From Dromaius novaehollandiae (taxonomy: Eukaryota; Chordata; Aves; Casuariiformes; Dromaiidae), in contig NC_088108.1 in the NCBI RefSeq assembly GCF_036370855.1, forward strand, positions 12,547,448 to 12,611,447: a stretch of 64,000 nt of DNA, read 5' to 3'. The translations under genes were made by a program, and so were the position numbers. This document shows positions 1 to 11,905 of this stretch, piece by piece (within the stretch, counting starts at the first letter, position 1; every line of letters begins with the position of its first letter). Below the pieces are notes generated by a model, which saw only the letters and a list, made by a program, of their open reading frames with translations, made no database searches and was not told where the DNA came from.

Positions 1-2212
1 ATCTTTCGATCATTAAACTGTTGTTGTCTTTCAGCCTCAATGCCGTTGTCTCATGATCTTAGATAGTGACTGATACAGTGAGAGAGCACTTAGAATATTT
101 CTCATCTTGAAACTGGTAGTTAAAAAAAATCTTTCCGTTGATTTTTTTTCCTGCCATTGATCATCCAGTACTATAGTTTCATTTTGTAGAAAATGTTATT
201 CTACTATGAATATTTTTATCAGAATGCAAATACTTTCTGCTTAGATTAAACAAGTTGCAAATGAAAAGGTTCAGTATATATTTTATTCACTTATTTATTT
301 TCACAGAATAATTGTCTACTCCCTGCACAATGCTGTTCAGTCAATGAGTAAGATAATATTCTACATCAGGAATTTTATTGGATTCTCATTTAAGTGTATC
401 ACAGATACTGTTTCATCTCAAAATTTGGTAACAGTAGATTTTCTGTTACCCTATTTCCATATTACATTATAAATCCTATGCACGAATACATTTAATTTTC
501 TTTTTTTCCTGTAGTGACCCACATATACCTCCATATACTAATGCTTTGTCATTTATGAGGCAATATTTTTGATACATTTGCTTTGTTCTGGTATTACAGT
601 GCATCTAGTTTTCTATTGCATAAACTCATGCAGGAACATTTTTCTTTATCACAGTAGTCAAGAAATAGTAAAGGCCTCAAGGAGAGAAAGACCTTGGAAC
701 AGAATAGGGGGACCACAGGCAATTGAAGAATTTGGAAGAAAGTAAGGCCAGACAGGCTGACAGGCAGACTTGGTAGCACGTGGAACAGTCCACGAAGAGG
801 GAGGGAGACAGAAATACTGCTTCATTACATAACTAGTGTATCCAGGCAATCTAACCTATGGGACAGCTTTTTAATCTTTTATTTTCAGACACATGCTTGT
901 AATCATAAACAATGGGAAAAACACTGCAGTAGGCAGTGCCACAAAAAGGCAATTACAGTTCATTGTAAAAATGGCATACAAAACTCTGGGCATTCTAGTC
1001 TTTTTATTACTTTTATTGAACATAATGTTGACTGAGTTATAAAAATCTGTATAATTGACTATAAGCATTCATGCATTTGTGGGGAACTCCTGATTCTGAA
1101 AGATGAAAATCAGACTCAATGACATCTGATTTTGAAACTACTCACAAGAGTAACCTGCTTTCCAGAAGTAAGCCCATGAAGCTTTGTGTGCTGCCAGGGC
1201 TGGGAGAATGTGCTCTTGGTCTTTCTTGCACAAACCCTGCACAAAGGATTTTAAATGAAGCAGATTCTGTCACAAAAGGAGAGAATGGTTTGGAGAAGGA
1301 AAAAGGGAATGTGCAACCTCTACACGGTTGCTGAGACAGCTCAACAAGCATCTCCTATCCCATCTAGTAGCACTTTGCAGGATGGAATAAATTATAGGTT
1401 TTAGGGTTGGGATTTTTATTCAATATTTGCCGCAAAGTTAGCCCTGGGATAGCGGGTCCATGGCTGCGTCTCCTGTGTGCGTTCACAGAGTGAATGAATC
1501 CCTATTTAAGAGCTATACCAGCAAGGGCTGTGAAATCAGTTTGTTGTTAGTAAGATGGAGTTTCTGTGGAAGAGTTGAGCACTGGGGATAATATTCCTCT
1601 TTTTCTTCCCTCTGGAAAGCTTAAGCACAAGCACAGTTAGCTCAGATGCAGTGAGAGGCACAGGAGCTGGGCCAAAGAGAAAAAGAAGAACACCGACTTT
1701 GCTAAACAAACTGTAGGAGGGCTGGAATGAGGAGCCGCACTTCAGGAGGTGACTAATGTGGGTTTTTTCTGGATCTGACAGGATTGACTGTTCTGTCCTC
1801 TTGCTCTTTTGGTCTTTTTAAAAATTAACAACTATGAATAGAAATAGATGAAAGACTGTAACAAGCAGCTTCCTAGTTTCTAACTGGCAGATTCATGGGT
1901 ACATTTTTATTCCTCTGCAACTGAGGAAATACTGTGGATTCCCTTTAGAAATAAATTTATTTAAATTGTATCTGTTGACCAAAAGGGATCTTTTATTTTT
2001 ATTTAGGGGCCCAGATGGTTTTTACCCTATATATGGACATCAAAATAAATTTCCTTAAAAACTAGGACTGTGTGAATCAGCATCTGGTTTTATTTGATCA
2101 CCTAGATGATAGATGATCTAACAAACATGGAGTTGAGAGGTCTAGAAGAGCTCACAGAGACGTGAAAAGACCCTGAAAACAAGAGATTCGATGAGCTCGG
2201 CATGCTATCAGG
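1..2212. other. Gene-free AT-rich stretch
   Basis: No gene or recognisable repeat is seen. Open frames here are short, in several frames at once, and lack paired splice signals. A purine-rich patch lies at about 660-810 and a mildly GC-richer patch at about 1440-1510. I see nothing that can be assigned a function. Confidence 0.5.
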
Positions 2213-2275
2213 ACCATGGTGTTTACATTCTGTTCTTTACAGCACCTAGTACAGTGGCCAAGGCCTCATAAATAT
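2213..2275 (+). repeat. MIR/L2-type SINE or LINE tail relic
   Basis: The stretch containing TTACAGCACCTAGTACAGTG, followed a little later by CTCATAAATATT, resembles the shared 3' tail of MIR and L2 elements. That tail carries a run like GTAAAGCGCCTAGCACAGTG before a CAATAAAT-like end. Only about 60 bases match and the rest of the element is not recognisable, so this is an old decayed fragment. The assignment is from memory of the consensus, not from an alignment. Confidence 0.4.
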
Positions 2276-3445
2276 TTTGGTGGTGCAAGTAAAAAGCTTT
2301 CTGAGGTCAGGGATGATGTCTCTCCAGTGTCCCTCAAGAAATACTCCAAATGTAGGGGAAGCTTCCATGGAGCTCACAGCCTCTCAGATGATAGTTAGCT
2401 AGGACACAGGAGTGCAAAAATCCTCTAATGATCTGATGGACACATTTGTGCAGTTGGTTTTGCCAGGTATTTTTCAGCTTTGTAGTGTAAAAGGCTTTAA
2501 ACTGACTGTGAGTATCTTGGAAGTCTTTCGTGATGTGCTCTTGGATAGTAGTAATCACTACTGTAGATACTAGGTTTCTACACCGCGTGCAGAGAATTTG
2601 GGTCCTGGGAAAACTAGTTCACTTCCTGTATGTCCTTTGAAGGCTGAGGGGAGAAAATTATCTTCATCTTCAGCCTTTTGTATATGAACATTATCTTTCA
2701 GGGCTTCCTTTTTCAAGCATTTCTCTCCCCACAGAGTACGTTAGTCTCTTCTTTGTCGTTAATATGTGCCATCAGCTTGTGCTTTGAGCTATCAACTTAG
2801 GCTTTTCAGTCAACTGAGCTGGTAAAGATTCAGACCATGATTGTGGCATTACTTAAATCTGACATAAATTCAGTCCTGTCTTCCCAATTGCCGTGGCTAC
2901 AAGATCTCCCTGACTCCACTGTGCTGATACTGGCACTCATGCAGCCACTTGATGAGCTGCATCAGTCCTCTGAGGAGCTGGGAACAAGGTAATTTGCACT
3001 GAGGTCTGGATGGAGACACCTGTTCAGCAGCATCCGTAGTTAATGCCAGATTAAGTGGACAGGTAAGCATGGCCTCGTGTTTTTAGGGTCAAAGATCTGT
3101 ATGTCAGTTACCAAATTAGATATTTCACACTGTGTTTTACTGTTTTCACTTCCAAACACAGGAAAAATACTCAGCCTGCCAGGTGGAAATCCCTGTTTTA
3201 ATCAGATTTCCATGCTGCTCTCCTCCTGAGTGTGCCTCTGTAGCACCCAGGCTGAAACACCAAAAACGGCTGTGTCAGCCGTGATAAGGCTGAGGAAACA
3301 ACCATTCATTGTTTAAACAGTGTTCTGGCAGATTTGCCAGTTCTGCTTTGATTCAGTTGGTGGGTGAGATTAAAAATAATTTTTTTTGCCTGCTAAGCTA
3401 TGAACTCCAGTTCTTGTGTTTGTCCTGCAAAGTTAGTTAAATTAT
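2276..3445. other. Gene-free stretch
   Basis: No supported gene, RNA or repeat. A minus-strand open frame of about 74 codons overlaps 2334-2558. It lacks a convincing acceptor and its only donor-like GT is weak, so it is not called. Confidence 0.45.
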
Positions 3446-3492
3446 TCATAGCTTCATAGATCCGAAAATCAGAAGGGACCCTTATGTGGTAC
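3446..3492 (-). repeat. Ancient CR1-like LINE 3' end fragment
   Basis: The plus strand reads TCATAGCTTCATAGATCC and then AATCAGAAGGGACC. This matches the reverse complement of the 3' end of old amniote CR1 elements, where repeats of TCATAGA(A/T) precede a CAGAAGGGACC-like block. CR1 elements are usually truncated at the 5' end, so a short piece holding only the 3' terminus is typical. The divergence suggests an old copy. Confidence 0.5.
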
Positions 3493-5874
3493 TTGTATTT
3501 TCAGTGTTTGAAGGGGTTGCCTAATGTCCAGCTGTGTGGGATAAATGATTACCTACCTTATCCCTTTAAAACACTGGGAGTGCAAATGTGGAGCCTTTTT
3601 ATTTTTGCTTGGTTTTGTTTATTTTTATTTTACTATACTCTTGAACGGTGAGGCCAGATGCACATCAGGTTCCTTACTTGCATCAAATTTGATGATTGGT
3701 GGTTAAACTATACGTTTGTGGGTCTGATCCTACTTATTTTGTCTCTCAGAGTTGTAGATTTGCTAAAATCTTTCCTAGTGCTTTACTTGGAAAAAAATTA
3801 TTTTTGTGTTCAATCTGACCTCTGATGTTTAGGGTCTGATTGAGAAGTTACTGTCTCAGGGCGCATCTCAAAAGCCAATAACCTTCCCCTACCTCGCTTT
3901 TGTTAGTGGTTAGAAAGAAACACAAATGTTTTGCTAATCAAGTTGTATCCGAGTGTCTTGGTTTGCAGCTATACTAAACTGCCGTTACTTTTATTGGCGA
4001 TTTAAATTATAAAGGGTTAGCTGCCTTTTAGAAAAACCAGTAAGATGCTTTTTATGATTTTTACCGTTTTTGTTCAACTGCTTGGACTATTTTATGAAAA
4101 ATCAGCATTTCTGCAAATCAAGGTACATGGTGTATGTGTGTGCTGGAAATGGGGCAAAGATGTGGTGGGGGAAGAGAAAACACAATTTTAGTGGTTTAAA
4201 TTACTTCATATTGGTGGCACAGATACTGGCATCAATATTCAACCTTTTATCAGCAAGCTTGGCTGTAATTCATTGGAAGTGAAAGTTTGGACCTCAACAT
4301 CAGTCAGCCACCAACTGCTGAAATGGCAAACAAACATACCATTTTTCTGTAAGTGCTGACTGTCACAGACACATCAACAGAGACAGCTATAAAATAAATA
4401 CGGTATTAAGCTAAGAAGGAAGTGTGAAGACAAAGCACATTGCAAAGATGAAATGAATCCACAGCTCAAGTATTTTAGAGAATGAAGATTAAGAAAACAA
4501 CTGTGATTAAAATGCATATGGGGTATACTATGAATTTTGGACTACAAGTCTAAGTAGTGCAGAAGGATGTGGTAGAGCTGACTCAGTTTTCTACAAGGTA
4601 TATTGTATTTTGCAAGGACATATGCCAGTAATGTTCTCCTCCTCCTGATTGTTTATATTTCAGTATATTGCTAATATTTCTCAGATATTCTTGTGCTCTT
4701 TTTCTCTCCCCTCGTTCTGCTTTTAAACTGTGAGCTCTCTAATTGCTGGTTTTTTAATTGTTAAAATTATTCTTTCATTTTAATACCCTGAGGGTTTAAT
4801 GTAGGGACAGTGTTTTTTTGTAACAAAAGGAGAAGCTGGATTCCAAAACACAGAACAGACCTATTGCTGCTAGTGAAGAATGAGGCCTTGCATAAAATGG
4901 CAAACTGTTAAAACTGCAAGTGGTACCAGAAGGTAATCTGAGCTTTTCCATTAATCTGAATTAGTGTCTAAAAGGGAATTCAGATCTCATCTACCCGAAG
5001 GGCAGTGGAATTCTCGAAGAATTGTTCATGAGGTCAGAATTGTTCAGCATTTTCTTTGTAGTGTTTCATAGCACTTTGCAGCATAAGGTGTGAAGTATTA
5101 AAGTTGCTGATGAGCACGAATTTCATATATCATCATGTATGTATGGGAAGATCCATGCATTGTATAAAGAGGTCTGGGTAGCTGAAGAATGGAGTGATGA
5201 ATTGGGGTGAAATCCAATGATACATGTATAGCATCATGTGCATGGGAAAGTAGTGGCTGTTTCTTCTCGGGGAGACTCATCAGTTGGAACCGATTCAGTA
5301 GATCGAGGTGATATAATTTTGATGACAATCACCTGAGTTGCCAGTGTGATACAGCTTTTGGAACTGTAAATGTAATTTTGGAATGCATTACAGAGAGTAC
5401 TTCCAGGCAAAATGGGAAAATACCAATACTGTTTCTTAAGATCCTGATAAGACCTTGTAATTCAGGTTACGCAGTTTCAAAAAAGAATTAATAGTGGAAC
5501 GGGTCTGGAGAAGAGCTGGACTGATAGGCAGAATAGAAAAGAGATGGAGACTGAAAAAGAAGACTTTTGGAGAGGGCACAGAGGGCTCATCCATCCTGCC
5601 TAGTGAGGCACACCGAGGGGTTACACGTGTTTGGGATTGCCAGGTGCGCAGAAATTTCTGGGACATGTCAGATGAGCATGTCTAGGTAAACTCCATAAAG
5701 AAGTGCAAAAGAAGTCCAATGTATTTTGAACCGTGTGTATGAAATGACAAACTTGCTGCCTTTGTACCGCTCAGCGTATTTGCATGCCCTCTCTGAAATT
5801 CTGGACAGAAATGTGGCACTCCTGCTTTTGCTCCAGAGCAACCTGAACTGATCTTAACAGCAGGGTTTCTTTTC
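3493..5874. other. Gene-free stretch
   Basis: No supported gene. A minus-strand frame at 5098-5328 and overlapping plus and minus frames at 5436-5685 are open. None has a matched acceptor and donor, and the last two mirror one another in a purine-rich segment. No repeats were recognised. Confidence 0.4.
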
Positions 5875-5888
5875 TTTTTTTTTTTTTT
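5875..5888 (+). repeat. T14 homopolymer, possible polypyrimidine tract
   Basis: A run of 14 T sits in a longer pyrimidine tract (about 5868-5900) that ends in TTTAATCAG. As a simple repeat it is likely to vary in length. Its position before an AG means it could also act as the polypyrimidine tract of a splice acceptor for the candidate exon that follows. Confidence 0.7.
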
Positions 5889-5905
5889 CTTTCCACTTTA
5901 ATCAG

Positions 5906-6014
5906 TGTACGTACAAACTGTGTGTACAAGAACAAATTTGAGCTTGAGATTACCTCTAAGAAGGAAAATATAGAAAGGAAACTTCAGATATGAATGAAAA
6001 AGATACCTTTTCAA
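5906..6014 (+). other. Candidate spliced exon, probably non-coding
   Basis: A very strong acceptor (long T/C tract then ATCAG) precedes 109 bases that end at a consensus donor, CAA followed by GTAAGT. All three forward frames contain a stop: one after about 11 codons, one near codon 28 and one near codon 21. It therefore cannot be an internal coding exon as drawn. It would fit an exon of a long non-coding RNA or an untranslated exon. The splice signals are what I see; use as an exon is inference. Chance pairs of this quality are expected a few times in a window this size. Confidence 0.25.
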
Positions 6015-9000
6015 GTAAGTCTTTGAATTCTGCCCTAGGGTTATCTCTCTTTATCATCAAAGGAAAGAAAAGCTACTTTCTTCTTTCATTTTCTTTAACA
6101 GTAGAATATCAAATTATATAGATTTGTTTGAAAAATATATCAGAGCATCTAATTTTAACAAACTTTAAATCTTACACTTTTTTATGATAAAGGCTTAGGT
6201 ATTTTGGTACTTTTTTAGCAAATATGTATTTTAATATAAAGCTACTGTGCAATCTCTGTTTCATCTACTGACAATAATTATATTCTTTGTCACAAATGCC
6301 ATATATTCTCTATATAACTCACACCTCTAGTAACCCACATCTCAGGAATTACCAGGAGTCTAAGATGAGTTCACTGGTAAACTGCACCACAGGACGGGAG
6401 AAGATCCACGAGGATTACTGAGGTACAAGAAGCAGATAATTGAAAATGGGGAGTAAGGACTCTGGGGTAAATTTCTCTTTGTAGACTGCACATAGAAGTA
6501 ATTGATATGCTGCTAAATTACATATAACGTGAACTGCTCAAGTGAAAATATGGTGGTTTATCTAAATAAAATACAGCATGGGTTTTCATTCATGACAATA
6601 TGCTGCAAATACAGACATCAATCCTGTATTCACGTATGGTTGTTCAGAGAGTAGACTTAGTCAAGTCAGCAGAAAGTACTGGCGATGTAAAATTAACCTC
6701 CTGGGTAGCCTGGGTAGTTAAGCTTAGGGTTAAGTCTCATCTGCCCTACTCATTTAAGCATTTCTGTGGCTTTCTGAAATCTGGTTCATGCAAAGAAATA
6801 TGACTAGAAATGTGGCTAGAGCTGAATGAGAAATGCTTCTGTATGCATTGGAAATTTAAGATTTCTAAGAAGAATTTTATATCTAAAACCTGACAAAAAT
6901 CACTCTCACAATTTTCAGTCATGATTCAAAAGATCTTACGTGAATCAAAGTATTTGATTGTATTGTGAAGTTCTTTGCTTCATGCTTTAGATGACTTTTT
7001 TAGTATATATTAACTACTTTTTTAACAGAATATTGGCATATCTGGAAAAATTGTAAACGTATTATTTCAAAAATGTTAAAATGGAAACTTAGCTTAAATG
7101 AAAAAACTTTGAACTCAAATACGTAAGTTCCATTAATTGCTTTAATGAACTGGAATTTTCCAGTGAAAACTTGTTGTTTGGAAAAACTGTGACCACCTTT
7201 ATGATAGATTCTAGTTCCAATAATTCTAGATCTCAAAGTTAATTTAAGCACACAAATCAGAGCTTTTAAGTGCACTGTTTTTCATGTATAATTGTAAGAT
7301 GAGGGAGTAGCAATACAGATTTTGACTTGCTTGGACATAACCTGAATAATAAGGACTACTAGTACACGTTGTCAAATAAGCTATTTACAACAGCTTCTTT
7401 CTTGAAGCAAAGAAAGGAACAAAGATACCAGAATGTCTAAGTGAGGTAAAAAAACAAATTAATGAAAAAATACTACTTGGGCTCCCTTGAGAATAAGTTA
7501 TAAGAAACTCGCATGCTCCAAGTGGAGCAAACAGCTGTGGAGGCTGAACACCAAGAGACCTGCTGGCGTGGTGGCAATGCCCTCGCGCTTACCACTGTGC
7601 AGGATGTGTCCCGTCTTACCTTCCTCTTCAGAATTCAAGCGGTTCATGAAATACACAGTGGAATAAATAGAAAAGTTGGTATCTCACCTTTAGTTTTGTT
7701 TTCATTAGTTTTCCATCTTGCAGGCTAATAAAGAGGAAGTATCCGTAGTTAACTAAAATCTTAAATTATAGCTTTTGAGTAAACTTGTGTATAGAGTGAA
7801 TTTTTCTAGGCGCTTGACTTCTAGAAGTAAAAAGTATTGTTTCTTCCTAATACTGAAGACCAGAAGTTAAGTGTTATACATCCAATGAGATATGGAGAAA
7901 TAATTTTTATGGCACTATTCTACAGTGAATATTATTCACTAATTTATCATAATTTTTTGCCGTTATTTCATCATCTCAGATTTGCCATTTCCTGAAAAAT
8001 ACGTAGAAAAATCATTTTTCTGGATTTAAATAATATGTTTGGTTTGCTGATAAATGTGCCAGTGCTTTTATATCAGTAGTGTAGTGGAAATGTAATATTT
8101 TCCATGTTGAAAACAAATGTTAGTCACACTTGTAATTTTCTATTCATTATGCCATGGCTTCATAAATTATAAGAGGCCAAAACATTTATTAATAGAAGTT
8201 ATGCACATTACAAATACTAGTAATAGTGTGACTACTTCCAAACATACCAAAAGAAAGTTTAGTAGCCAGAATTGTTATCTGGGGTTTTAGCAGGCTCTTT
8301 TACCGGTTGAGCTCTGTAGCATTTCATACCAATGAATTACCAATTATCTGGATATCCAAAGATATATTCCTAATTTATTAGCTCTGTTATAATCTGTTTA
8401 CAAATGGTTTCTCAGTATCAATTACAATCTAAATATTTAGGAATGCAGGAAGAAAACCAAGAAATAGCAGTATATACTCCTTTATATAAATTTTAATAAA
8501 ATTTAATAAAATTGGGCAGTGAGGGATGTCTCTTCATCTCTGATGGTTCTGCAAACCTCTGCTGCTGCCCATCTTGGAGCAGAAGGTTTTCTTGCTCTTA
8601 GGGAGGTCTGTTACCCACCTCTGCCACGTGAAAAAGTTCAGTTTCTCCCCTCTGTTGACCTACCTTGAGTCCTTTCCCAGTAGTTTTACCATACTAAAAT
8701 CCTTCCTGTGACCTGGTTCACATGGAAGTTGCATCTGGATATAATACATATTGTTAAATTCTGCCAACTTTTTTATACTTCAGCTTGTGGTTTTTGCTGC
8801 TGAGAGCAGGAGCACCCTTTCTGAACTTCTCCAGTGTGATCAAAGAGGGACAATTCTTCACTGTTCAGCTTAAACTTTGGTATTTTGAAGCTCATCACCA
8901 CCTTAGACAGGGATGAATCAATGCTTAGTCAAAGTAAATTATATTATCACATATGCATAGTTTGAAATGTGTCCCCCAGTCTCTTTTAATGCTGTTTTGT

Positions 9001-9348
9001 TGTTTGTGGTAAATTTTTGCTGTTTTGATGTCATTTTGAGTGATTTATTTTGTTGAGGCAGTTCTGAAATTCAGTTCATTCATGTGTGAAATTGTAGCTT
9101 CTTATTCATAAGGAACATTATTTTTTCACAGGTGAAAATTGTGTCTCATAACTTTAAAGCTGCTTTCGTAAAGAAGCTTATTTAACAGAAAAAGGCCTGT
9201 TTGTATTCTGAGCAGTACTGGGCAAAACACTTTATTAGAAACACCTTTCTACAACATTGAAAACAAGATGTGTCTTCAGAATGATGGTGCTCATATTTTT
9301 GATTCTGTATAATAACCTGTTATTTATCTGCATTAATAATGGGAATTT
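6015..9348. other. Gene-free AT-rich stretch
   Basis: No supported gene or recognisable repeat. An open plus frame at 7513-7728 includes a good acceptor (CTTCCTCTTCAG, ending near 7632) but only a modest donor. A minus frame at 7000-7275 is AT-rich and has no clear splice pair. Neither is called. Confidence 0.4.
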
Positions 9349-9380
9349 TAATAAATATTAAATTTAGTAATAAATATTAA
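9349..9380. repeat. 13-bp direct repeat, TAATAAATATTAA
   Basis: The unit TAATAAATATTAA occurs at 9349-9361 and again at 9368-9380, six bases apart. It probably reflects a local slippage duplication in AT-rich DNA. No functional role is implied. Confidence 0.7.
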
Positions 9381-11782
9381 GCAGCTTAGATATTACATTT
9401 ATCTCAGTTTCATACAATTTCCGTTGAAGATTTCCTTGCTAAAACTACAGAAATATTTTCTGTGCACATAATTTTGCATCATCTGATAATTAATAGTAGT
9501 TTTTCTGCTTTAATGTGGCAAAAATTCTTTACAGTCTAAATTAGTGTCAAAATTTACAGAGCCTAAAGTGAATGTTTATTACAGTGACTTGAGTTAATAT
9601 AATAAACCAATAGATACATAGATTCTGGGTAAAATGTAGCACTGCCTGAACCTACTGAAGTCTTGGGGTTTTTTTGGTTCTAACCTAAGCCTTACAAAAG
9701 AATTGTTGAATATGCTGAACATACAGTACAAGCGTGGGGATGATTTTAGATAAACAATTCCCATATTGACAGATATATCTGAGGTCTAGTTATTGTAGTA
9801 TGATTGTTTTCAATGTAGAGTAGTTTGCAATATAAGTTTTGTCTAAAACCACTTCTCCCAATACATATTGTTCCCATTCATACTTGATTATATCTGACAA
9901 CCTGTGGTTGACTTTGGCTGAACATGCAAAGGCCAGTAACTGAATAGGGCAGTACCAGTACCATTGACTCAGTGTGTATTTGTTGGAAATCAGAGGCTAT
10001 TTGAGTTAAAGGAATTAATAAGCAAATGAAATCTCTTGAAACTATCATTTGTAGGAGAGAGAGATACAGTACTTAAAATTGCCAAATTCAGCTTGTCAAA
10101 GATAAGTTTTGTTTAAAAACCATCATCATTTTTAGTAATGCTGTTGTTGATAATGCTTGTGCCAGCTTACAGCTTTTTGTTCATTGCCTCAAAGATACCA
10201 TGCTATTTTTGTGAATTACCCTTACTGGAAGTTCTCCAGTAGAGAATTCCATAGTTAAAACCAATAAAATGAGGTTCAGAGCTGATAATGATATATATGG
10301 CTGTTATTTCATACTCCTCTTAGGAAATGATCCTGTTTCTGGTGTTAAACTTCTGCAGCACGGCTCATTCAACTTTAGAGGCCTTCACTATCTTTCATTT
10401 AATCTCAACAGTAATCATTTTAGTTAAGTTTTGTTCTTGTGATTTTTTTTTTTTTTTGGTTATTTGACCTGTGCATATTAATTTATGGAGTGACAGAAGA
10501 GCATCTCCCTTTCAAGAACATGTGAATGCACAGGAAGGTGCAAGAACAAAAAAATGTAGAAGTGTCGGTGATGAAGAAATGTGTTTTGCAGTGTTGATAG
10601 TAACAGTCACGTGTACTTCATATGGTAGTTGTATGCTGTAAGCATATAGCATGTGTCAGTCTTCTAAAACAGAAGTCCTCAGAAGTTAAATATGACCTGA
10701 GATGAGAGCGAATACCATTTTTATTGTTAACAAGAATGAAGGCAAAAATGCAGTTGAAAGTAACTATTTTGGACATTACAGGATGCAGGTGACTGGCTCA
10801 AGGCTGCCTGGGAACCTACCTAGCTTTGTCTTTATTTCATGTTGTAAGAGATCAAACATCAAATTTGGTACGGAAGCTGAAAGTTTATGAATCAGCGTAC
10901 TCCACGCACTGTGGTCTCCAAAACACTTGGTCTACAGAGCATTTCTTATGTTTCTATTTATTTAGATGTTTCTTTTCTGTTAAAGAGCATCTTAGTCATC
11001 AACTTTTTACATTTGTCTGAAAGTACTTCCTGGTAATTGCAGATGCTACTTAAGGAGTGAACTCAGTCATGACATATGTTGTGATAAGCAGAGAAGGAAC
11101 ACTGCTGTCTCAGAAGTGGTAGAAACAACTTGCAAAATGTCACAAGGAACCAGCCACTGTCGTTTTTTCACCATGAAATTTCCCTTTAATTTCACTCTAA
11201 TCTATTTACTCTGTCTTTGAGGGCTACGAGTCAAATTTTGTTTCTTACTTTCTATTTTATTTTTCACTACAATGCCAAAGTTACAGTCTTGATAATCTCT
11301 TTCCATAATGCACTTGCGTGAGACCTTCTTGTTTAGCCATTTAAGAATTTTGTATCTTCACTTGCCAGTTCATTTTTATTGATGGTAACTGCACTGCTCT
11401 CTCTCATTGCTTCTACACTGAAGACTCTGTGGCTTACCTGTTAGAAGCTGATCCTGCTGCTTCCTTTCCTCCCCAGTAAAACTGGGCTAAGGACACTACC
11501 CTGTGCAGTTAATGCTTGATTTCTAGTTACGTCTCCTGTGACCTTTATTGTTTTTACTTCTGCCAGTGGAGTCATGTCTCTGAGAACAGAACTTGCAAAA
11601 CAGAACCTGTAATTTTAGATTAGGACTTGTTTTTTGGTTAAAGGAATATGAGATGTTTATGTTGACAAAGGATACCTTTAGTCTAGTGAGGCTAATGACA
11701 GGGAACCTAAGGATGTTCACTTTTACTAAGCTAAATGGTGAATGTTTACCCCAGTTTCAGTTCTTGTTTTTATCTCTTTCTC
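9381..11782. other. Gene-free AT-rich stretch with a T15 run
   Basis: No supported gene. The only simple-sequence feature is a T15 run at 10443-10457. Short open frames around 10.7-11.0 kb and 11.5-11.7 kb have no splice or promoter support. Confidence 0.4.
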
Positions 11783-11905
11783 CCTGCCTGACTTTGGGCA
11801 TGTTGCCTAACCTCCCTTTGCTCCCATCTGTGATGTGCAATGAGGGAAATGCACAGTGTTTCCTCTCCTACCTTGTCTCTCTGCTCTTCCTGGGTATGTT
11901 GAAGC
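11783..11905 (+). repeat. MIR (CORE-SINE) relic
   Basis: The block CCTGACTTTGGGCATGTTGC, followed by CTAACCTCC, CCCATCTGTGATG and then CTACCTTG with GGGTATGTTGAAG, follows the order of the MIR core. In that core TGACCTTGGGCAAGTCAC, TTAACCTCT, CCCATCTGTAAAATG, CTACCTCA and AGGGTTGTTGTGAGG occur in turn. Spacing is preserved over about 120 bases despite many substitutions. This is the clearest MIR copy in the window. It overlaps a 114-codon open frame, which I therefore regard as non-coding. Confidence 0.65.
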
